In this document: piece after piece, positions 6,453 through 10,456 of the stretch
Layout of the letters: every line of letters begins with the position of its first letter
Numbering within the stretch: position 1 is the first letter of the stretch
Origin: Firmicutes bacterium UBA7709
Lineage (GTDB): Bacteria; Bacillota_A; Clostridia; Peptostreptococcales; Anaerovoracaceae
Assembly (NCBI GenBank): GCA_002482405.1
Contig: DLFX01000249.1
Span: 3,057 to 13,512 of the forward strand
Length of the DNA stretch: 10,456 bases
Reading direction: 5' to 3'
Program-made: the position numbers and the translations under genes
Notes under the pieces: generated by a model
What the model saw: only the letters and a program-made list of their open reading frames with translations
The model's database searches: none
What the model was told of the DNA's origin: nothing

Positions 6453-6914
6453 TTATTCGATTGCGCCTTCCACGGCCTTTATGATGTTCTGATAGCCCGT
6501 GCATCTGCAAAGGTTTCCGGAGAGGGCGATTCTGATCTCATCCTCGGTGGGATGGGGGTTTTTCAGCAGCAGAGCCTTTGCGCTCATCAGCATCCCCGGC
6601 GTGCAGAAGCCGCATTGCACCGCATGGTTGTCGATAAAGGACTGCTGGAGGCGGTCAAGCTTGCCGTCGTGTTCCAGAGCCTCGATGGTTATAATTTCCG
6701 TTCCGTTGACCTGAGGCGCCAGGACAAGGCAGGAGTTGACTGCGATGCCGTCCATCAGCACGGTGCAGGCGCCGCATTCGCCGGAGCCGCAGCCCTCTTT
6801 GGTTCCCGTGAGGAACAGCTCTTCCCGAAGCAGGGTCAAAAGCGTCGTCTCAGGATCTACTTCCATGCTGACCTCTTCTCCGTTTAAAATAAAAGTGATA
6901 TTCAGCTTATTCAT
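6453..6914 (-). CDS. Molybdenum hydroxylase small subunit, two [2Fe-2S] clusters (XdhC/CoxS-type)
   Basis: This 153-residue protein is the electron-transfer subunit of a xanthine dehydrogenase-superfamily enzyme, passing electrons between the Mo site and FAD. The plant-type ferredoxin cluster ligands are Cys42, Cys47 and Cys50 in GCGSGECGAC, plus Cys62. The second cluster uses Cys101 and Cys104 (CGFC) with Cys136 and Cys138 (CRC), in the usual four-helix domain. All eight ligands are present and the length is standard. The ATG is preceded by a GGGAGGAA-type site (plus-strand positions about 6921-6928), and only 3 bp separate it from the FAD-subunit stop. It is the last gene of the operon, which ends beside the palindromic element. 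This is the structural iron-sulfur subunit, not the unrelated XdhC chaperone that inserts the cofactor. Confidence 0.95.
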   Translation of the reverse strand: MNKLNITFILNGEEVSMEVDPETTLLTLLREELFLTGTKEGCGSGECGACTVLMDGIAVNSCLVLAPQVNGTEIITIEALEHDGKLDRLQQSFIDNHAVQCGFCTPGMLMSAKALLLKNPHPTEDEIRIALSGNLCRCTGYQNIIKAVEGAIE

Positions 6915-6917
6915 AAA

Positions 6918-7823
6918 CTATTCCTCCCTCCCCAAAGCGTCATTGATCAGTGAAACGGTGAATTTCTCAATCACAGGGAGCTTATATTCGCTTGAGGCGC
7001 GCCTCCCCGTCTGGGAAAGGACGTACTCTGAGGTGCGTTTTCCCGCCTCCTTAAGGACGTCCGGCGTCAATTCCCGGCCTGTCAGGAATTCTTCCACGGC
7101 CTTGATTCTCTCCGGTTTTGAAGTGGACGCTCCCAGAGCGAACCGGATGCTCTCCACGGTACCGTCTTTCTCCGCAATGTTATTCCTTTCCGCGGCTCCG
7201 TCCTTCATCCGAAGGGCGCAGCATCCGTTGATCCTGGCGATGGCGAGGGCGTTTCTCCTGCCGATCTTCTGAAAGGCGGAAAGGGTATCCGCGGCCGGAT
7301 GCCGGAACAGGATGCGCGTCATGATCTCATTGTCCGTTATAGCCGTTTTTTTGCTGTTGACGATAAAATCTTCCAGCAAAAGGGTACGGGTGATGACCGT
7401 CCCGTCCGGAGCCAGAGATTGAAGCTCGACTTCGGCGTCAAGGCAGAGCAGGGGGGACATGGTGTCCGCGGCTGCGCTGGCATTGCAGATGTTGCCTCCT
7501 ATGGTGCCTCTGTTTCTGATCTGGGGAGAGCCTACCGTCTCCGCGGCGTCCCGCAGCACGCCCGCGGCTTCCTTCAGGACCGCTGAGTCGCACAGCTCCG
7601 TAAAGGTCGTCATAGGGCCTATTTTAACGGTCTCTCCCGTCGATTCGACGCCTTTCAGTTCGCGGACCTTCGATAAGTCGATAATATTTCCTTCCTGGAT
7701 CCTGTCGTGACGCATGGCAACGACAAAATCCGTTCCGCCTGCAAGCAGGAAAGAGCCTTCATGATCTCTTCTCAGCTGAAGCGCTTTGAGCAGAGTGTCG
7801 GGTTGAAAATATTCCCTAATCAT
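6918..7823 (-). CDS. Molybdenum hydroxylase FAD-binding middle subunit (XdhB/CoxM-type)
   Basis: This 301-residue protein carries the FAD that passes electrons to the final acceptor. The two FAD-binding signatures are AGGTDF (28-33) and TIGGNICNASAAAD (107-120). The C-terminal part resembles the CO dehydrogenase flavoprotein C-terminal domain (for example, TSEYVLSQTGRRASSEYKLPVI near the end, in shortened form SSEYKLPVI). The length is normal, and there is no insertion like the extra [4Fe-4S] loop of 4-hydroxybenzoyl-CoA reductase. Its ATG overlaps the Mo-subunit stop by 8 bp (ATGATTAG), so the two are translationally coupled. The gene order Mo-FAD-FeS matches the xdhABC order of Escherichia coli. 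The electron acceptor (NAD, ferredoxin or other) is not evident from what I can read. Confidence 0.94.
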   Translation of the reverse strand: MIREYFQPDTLLKALQLRRDHEGSFLLAGGTDFVVAMRHDRIQEGNIIDLSKVRELKGVESTGETVKIGPMTTFTELCDSAVLKEAAGVLRDAAETVGSPQIRNRGTIGGNICNASAAADTMSPLLCLDAEVELQSLAPDGTVITRTLLLEDFIVNSKKTAITDNEIMTRILFRHPAADTLSAFQKIGRRNALAIARINGCCALRMKDGAAERNNIAEKDGTVESIRFALGASTSKPERIKAVEEFLTGRELTPDVLKEAGKRTSEYVLSQTGRRASSEYKLPVIEKFTVSLINDALGREE

Positions 7824-10104
7824 TGCGTCTTCCCTCCTTTATATACCCAAGCCTTTCGCTTTCCTGTATCGCTTCAAATACGCTTTCCAGGGTTGCGGGA
7901 AGGCGTCTGATCCTGACGCCGAGGGCGTCTTCAATAGCGTTGAGCACCGCGGGCGCAAGGGTGGCGGTGGAAGATTCCCCGATGCCTCTCACTCCCAGGG
8001 GATTGACGCCCGGCTTCTTCGGTTCCAGCGGCACCGTCCTGAAGTTCTTGAAATCCAGGGTCGTTGGAAGCAGATAGCCGTCAAAGTTCAGCGTCTTTAC
8101 CTGGCCCTTCTGGATGCTGACTTCCTCGGTCAGCGTGAAACCGTAGGCCATGGAACCGCCTCCGGCGATCTGGCCTCTGACTTCCGGCTCGTTCAGGATC
8201 CGGCCGACGTCGTGTATCGCCACGGCATCTGTAATTTCAACCTTACCTGAGGTCAGGTCGATTTCGACCTCGGCGCCGCAAGCCCCGTAATTAAAGGACG
8301 CATAGGTGTCGCCGCGGTTGTTGCTGAAATCCCACCACACGGGGGGAAGGGACCACCAGCCGTAGCCGAAGACACCCGGAAGCTTTGTATAGCTCAGTGT
8401 GACGGCGTCCTTAAAGCTCATCAGCTTTGACCGGTCCTCGGTAAAAACATCATTGCTTTCAAATATCAGGCTTTCGGGAGGGACGTTCCATTCCTCGCCG
8501 ACTACCGCGGCGATTCTCTTTTTCGCATCCTCCGCCGCCACTACCGCGGCGTTGCCCGACGTAATGGTGCCTCTGGAGCCTACCGTAGCTCCGCTGTCGG
8601 GCAAATAGGCCGTGTCAAGGGGGCTGACCTTCATCTGGTCGATGCTGACGCCCAGAACCTTGCTGGCCATCTGAAGCACGACGTTGCTTCCGCCCTGACC
8701 CATTTCCGCGATTCCGGTGAGCACCGTGACGCTTCCGTCCCGCTCGATGTGGATATTCACAGCCGCCGCGTCCAGGGTGGTGACGCCGGCTCCGTTGGCC
8801 TCTCCGCGGAAGATGCAGGAAATGCCCCTGCCCCTTACCTTGCCGGCAGGGGGAGCGGATGGTTTTTCATGAACAGGGAAGACCTCTTCCAGCTTGTCGA
8901 GGCATTCCTTCAGATTGACATTTTTCAGTTTCTGGCTCGTGGCGGTGATGGAGCCTTCCGTATATGCGTTGATGCGCCGAAGCTCCAGAGGATCCATGCC
9001 GAGCTCCTTCGCAAGCTCGCTCATCAGAGATTCCGAAGCAAAGTCCACCTGAGGGGAACCGAAGCCGCGGACCGCGTCTGAGTAAACATTGTTGGTAAAC
9101 GCGCCTCTGATGGTGGTGTAGACGTTTTCAATATTATATGGTCCCGTAGCCTCTACCGTCGCTCTCCATATCGTCGCCTTGCTCTTGGTGATATACGCGC
9201 CGACGTCGGCGAGACCCTTGATCTCTATCGCGGTGATATGGCCGTCCCTCTTGGCGCCGATTTTATACTTCAGCTTGAAGGGATGCCGTTTGGAACCCTC
9301 CAGCAGCACTTCCTCCCGGGTCCAGGTCATCTTGCAGGGTCTTCCGGTGATCATTGCCGCCATTGCCGTACGGGAGGCGATGACGTTGATATCGCAGTCC
9401 TTTCCTCCGAAAGCTCCGCCGATGGCAGGCTGAATCAGCCTTACGCGGTTTTCGCTGAGGCCGACAGCCGCGGCTACCGCTCTTTTTACGTTGAAGGGGC
9501 CTTTGCCGGGGCAGTAGACGGTGATGCCGTCGGCTTCCGGAACGACGATGGCTCCGTCGGGCTCGATTGCGGCATGCATCGCCCTTTGAGTGGCGTATTC
9601 CCTTTCAATGATGACGTCGGCTTCCGCAAAGCCCTTTTCGATATCGCCCTTTACCGTTTTATGGGCGATGGCGAGATTGGATTCGCCGTGCAGGATGGGA
9701 GCGTCGGGGTCCAGCGCTTCCTCGGGGGTAAAGACGGCGGGAAGCTCTTCGCATTCCACCTTTACCAGTTTTGCGGCCCTTACCGCCAGAGATCTCGTTT
9801 CAGCCACAACGATGGCCACGCCGTCCCCGGTGCATTTTACGATTTCCTCAACGAGCACAGGCTTGTCGTTTGGCAAGTGATTTCTGCCGAAGACGTCCTT
9901 TGCCGTGAGCACTTTAACAACGCCCTTTAATTTCAGGGCTTCCGTGGCGTCGATGCTTAGAATCCTCGCATGAGGATAGGGGCACCTCACTGTCTGCACA
10001 TAGAGCATGCCGGGAAATTTTAAATCATCAACATACTTGGCTTTACCGGTGATTTTTCCATAGGCGTCCTGCCTGTCGACCGGTTTCGTTTTCTTCTTTA
10101 CCAT
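7816..10104 (-). CDS. Molybdenum hydroxylase large catalytic subunit, molybdopterin-binding (xanthine dehydrogenase superfamily)
   Basis: This 762-residue catalytic subunit hydroxylates a substrate with water-derived oxygen at a Mo-cytosine or Mo-pterin centre. The N-terminal a/b-hammerhead domain starts with RQDAYGKITGKAKYVDD. Cofactor motifs follow in the family's order: HAAIEPDGAI (about 177-186), GGAFGGKD (229-236), RGFGSPQ (346-352), EMGQGGSN (about 467-474), GSRGT (509-513) and GIGESS with the catalytic Glu at about 710. The CoxL form I loop AYxCSFR is absent, so this is not aerobic CO dehydrogenase. I set the start at 10104, the tenth codon of the longest frame, because AAGGAGG (plus strand 10113-10119) lies 8 nt upstream. 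The upstream ATG at 10131 has no such site. Xanthine, another N-heterocycle or an aldehyde are all possible substrates. No in-frame selenocysteine codon is seen. Confidence 0.94.
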   Translation of the reverse strand: MVKKKTKPVDRQDAYGKITGKAKYVDDLKFPGMLYVQTVRCPYPHARILSIDATEALKLKGVVKVLTAKDVFGRNHLPNDKPVLVEEIVKCTGDGVAIVVAETRSLAVRAAKLVKVECEELPAVFTPEEALDPDAPILHGESNLAIAHKTVKGDIEKGFAEADVIIEREYATQRAMHAAIEPDGAIVVPEADGITVYCPGKGPFNVKRAVAAAVGLSENRVRLIQPAIGGAFGGKDCDINVIASRTAMAAMITGRPCKMTWTREEVLLEGSKRHPFKLKYKIGAKRDGHITAIEIKGLADVGAYITKSKATIWRATVEATGPYNIENVYTTIRGAFTNNVYSDAVRGFGSPQVDFASESLMSELAKELGMDPLELRRINAYTEGSITATSQKLKNVNLKECLDKLEEVFPVHEKPSAPPAGKVRGRGISCIFRGEANGAGVTTLDAAAVNIHIERDGSVTVLTGIAEMGQGGSNVVLQMASKVLGVSIDQMKVSPLDTAYLPDSGATVGSRGTITSGNAAVVAAEDAKKRIAAVVGEEWNVPPESLIFESNDVFTEDRSKLMSFKDAVTLSYTKLPGVFGYGWWSLPPVWWDFSNNRGDTYASFNYGACGAEVEIDLTSGKVEITDAVAIHDVGRILNEPEVRGQIAGGGSMAYGFTLTEEVSIQKGQVKTLNFDGYLLPTTLDFKNFRTVPLEPKKPGVNPLGVRGIGESSTATLAPAVLNAIEDALGVRIRRLPATLESVFEAIQESERLGYIKEGRRND

Positions 10105-10183
10105 GCCGTTTGCCTCCTTGATCGATTGCATTCTAAATCTGCTGCATGCCTGCGGTTGACTGGCAACGTTCCCTCAGAAAGCA

Positions 10184-10195
10184 CTGATTAATCAG
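10184..10195. promoter_or_regulatory. Palindrome CTGATTAATCAG, candidate operator
   Basis: This perfect 12-bp palindrome lies about 80 bp upstream of the Mo-subunit start codon and downstream of the candidate promoter. It has a regulator-site look, but only one copy is present in the window. Confidence 0.3.
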
Positions 10196-10255
10196 CGTTC
10201 TCCGCGCCGCCGTCTGCATTCGATCTACAGCATTTCGTGTATTAGTCCGCCGGAT

Positions 10256-10284
10256 TTTATACAAGCCGAGCTTTATACAAACAA
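10256..10284 (-). promoter_or_regulatory. Candidate promoter of the molybdenum hydroxylase operon
   Basis: On the minus strand, TTGTTT (plus 10279-10284) and TATAAA (plus 10256-10261) are separated by exactly 17 bp. The -35 match is modest. The boxes overlap the TTTATACAA repeats, so low-complexity A+T content could have produced the match by chance. Confidence 0.35.
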
Positions 10285-10345
10285 TTTTATACAAATTGCC
10301 GGCTTGCCGGCGGATTTATATCATTCCCTCAGCGTGAGTCCGCCG

Positions 10346-10456
10346 TCAATCCGCTTTGCGGATTGGACGCCCCAGCATAGGAGAATAATCATAATAGGTC
10401 GTAAGCCCTCCTGTATGAAAGAATACCACCTTAGAGCCCTTTTTAATCATGCCATT
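10346..10456 (-). CDS. Partial gene: C-terminus of a PLP-dependent enzyme, D-cysteine desulfhydrase/ACC deaminase-like
   Basis: The last 36 codons of a minus-strand gene enter from the right edge and stop at TGA (plus 10346-10348). The text MIKKGSKVVFFHTGG followed by LTTYYDYSP matches the C-terminal pattern of fold-type II PLP enzymes such as D-cysteine desulfhydrase and 1-aminocyclopropane-1-carboxylate deaminase, which typically end in K-G-x-x-V-(L/Y)-(F/A)-x-H-x-GG-x-x-x-L-x-(A/G)-Y. Here the usual Leu-Phe before Ala-Tyr is replaced by Tyr-Tyr-Asp-Tyr, so it may be a diverged member. It does not resemble the end of diaminopropionate ammonia-lyase (YgeX), the PLP enzyme linked to xdhABC in Escherichia coli. 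The N-terminus and the PLP lysine lie outside the window. It runs in the same direction as the molybdenum hydroxylase operon, 241 bp upstream, so co-transcription is possible. Confidence 0.6.
   Translation of the reverse strand, partial: NGMIKKGSKVVFFHTGGLTTYYDYSPMLGRPIRKAD

Larger units (their letters stand above)
10105..10345 (-). promoter_or_regulatory. Upstream region of the molybdenum hydroxylase operon
   Basis: This 241-bp spacer lies between the partial PLP-enzyme gene and the Mo subunit, both on the minus strand. Reading leftward, it holds an 8-bp inverted repeat (CCGGCGGA 10307-10314 with TCCGCCGG 10246-10253). This encloses three TTTATACAA direct repeats and a GCCGG/CCGGC hairpin. 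A candidate promoter, a perfect palindrome CTGATTAATCAG (10184-10195) and the ribosome binding site follow. I see no gene in it. Confidence 0.45.

Noticed and set aside
6293..6484. A 63-codon plus-strand open frame with a TTG start over the palindromic element
   Set aside because: It lies inside the inverted-repeat arms and runs into the end of the iron-sulfur subunit gene. It has no ribosome binding site and reads as low-information hydrophobic sequence.
9238..9930. A 230-codon plus-strand open frame opposite the molybdenum subunit
   Set aside because: It is antisense to a fully motif-supported gene with high-GC codons, has no ribosome binding site and encodes no recognisable domain.
7816..10104. 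Aerobic carbon monoxide dehydrogenase large subunit
   Set aside because: The AYxCSFR active-site loop with its Cys is absent. The equivalent region reads AVRGFGSPQ, as in the wider xanthine dehydrogenase superfamily.
10105..10131. Upstream ATG that would add nine residues to the molybdenum subunit
   Set aside because: It has no ribosome binding site, while AAGGAGG stands 8 nt before the ATG at 10104.
10346..10456. Diaminopropionate ammonia-lyase (YgeX), expected from the Escherichia coli xdhABC neighbourhood
   Set aside because: The VVFFHTGG ending fits the D-cysteine desulfhydrase/ACC deaminase group better than what I recall of the YgeX C-terminus.
1..10456. CRISPR array, tRNA, rRNA, transposase or phage genes
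   Set aside because: I saw no regularly spaced direct repeats with unique spacers, no tRNA- or rRNA-like segments, and no transposase, integrase or phage-like coding sequence on either strand.

Overview
The window looks like a chromosomal segment of an anaerobic, low- to mid-GC Firmicute, most likely a clostridial lineage. The evidence is strong AGGAGG-type ribosome binding sites in front of nearly every gene, A+T-rich spacers, a TTG start, LacI-type operators and U-tailed hairpin terminators. I cannot name the species from sequence alone.

Layout, left to right. (1) A 3-hydroxyacyl-CoA-dehydrogenase-fold enzyme (38-988, +), whose active-site region resembles the L-gulonate/L-carnitine dehydrogenase branch more than beta-oxidation enzymes, followed by a long hairpin terminator. 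(2) A 421-bp spacer holding a sigma-A-like promoter flanked by two copies of the palindrome ATAATCGATTAT, which look like a pair of LacI-family operators, then a leader of about 200 nt. (3) A CUT2 (ribose-type) ABC importer operon, all +: lipoprotein solute-binding protein (1410-2501), a 17-bp intergenic stem-loop, a fused double ATPase (2597-4105) and two different permeases (4106-5137 and 5139-6140), closed by a clean terminator at 6154-6182. (4) A 254-bp imperfect palindrome (6191-6444) between the two convergent operons. (5) On the minus strand, a three-gene molybdenum hydroxylase operon of the xanthine dehydrogenase superfamily, in the order Mo subunit (10104-7816), FAD subunit (7823-6918), [2Fe-2S] subunit (6914-6453). 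(6) At the right edge, the last 36 codons of a minus-strand gene that reads like the C-terminus of the D-cysteine desulfhydrase/ACC deaminase family of PLP enzymes.

How the genes may work together. The ABC operon should import a sugar or sugar-like solute under control of a LacI-type regulator outside the window. The upstream dehydrogenase would fit oxidation of a hydroxy acid derived from such a solute, but it has its own terminator, so the link is only by neighbourhood. The molybdenum hydroxylase is a separate, convergent unit with intact cofactor motifs and unknown substrate (purine, other N-heterocycle or aldehyde). It is not an aerobic CO dehydrogenase of the CoxL form I type.

The most unusual item is the 254-bp palindromic element at 6191-6444. 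It has complex branched pairing and no recognisable protein, and it may be a non-autonomous mobile repeat or a structured RNA.
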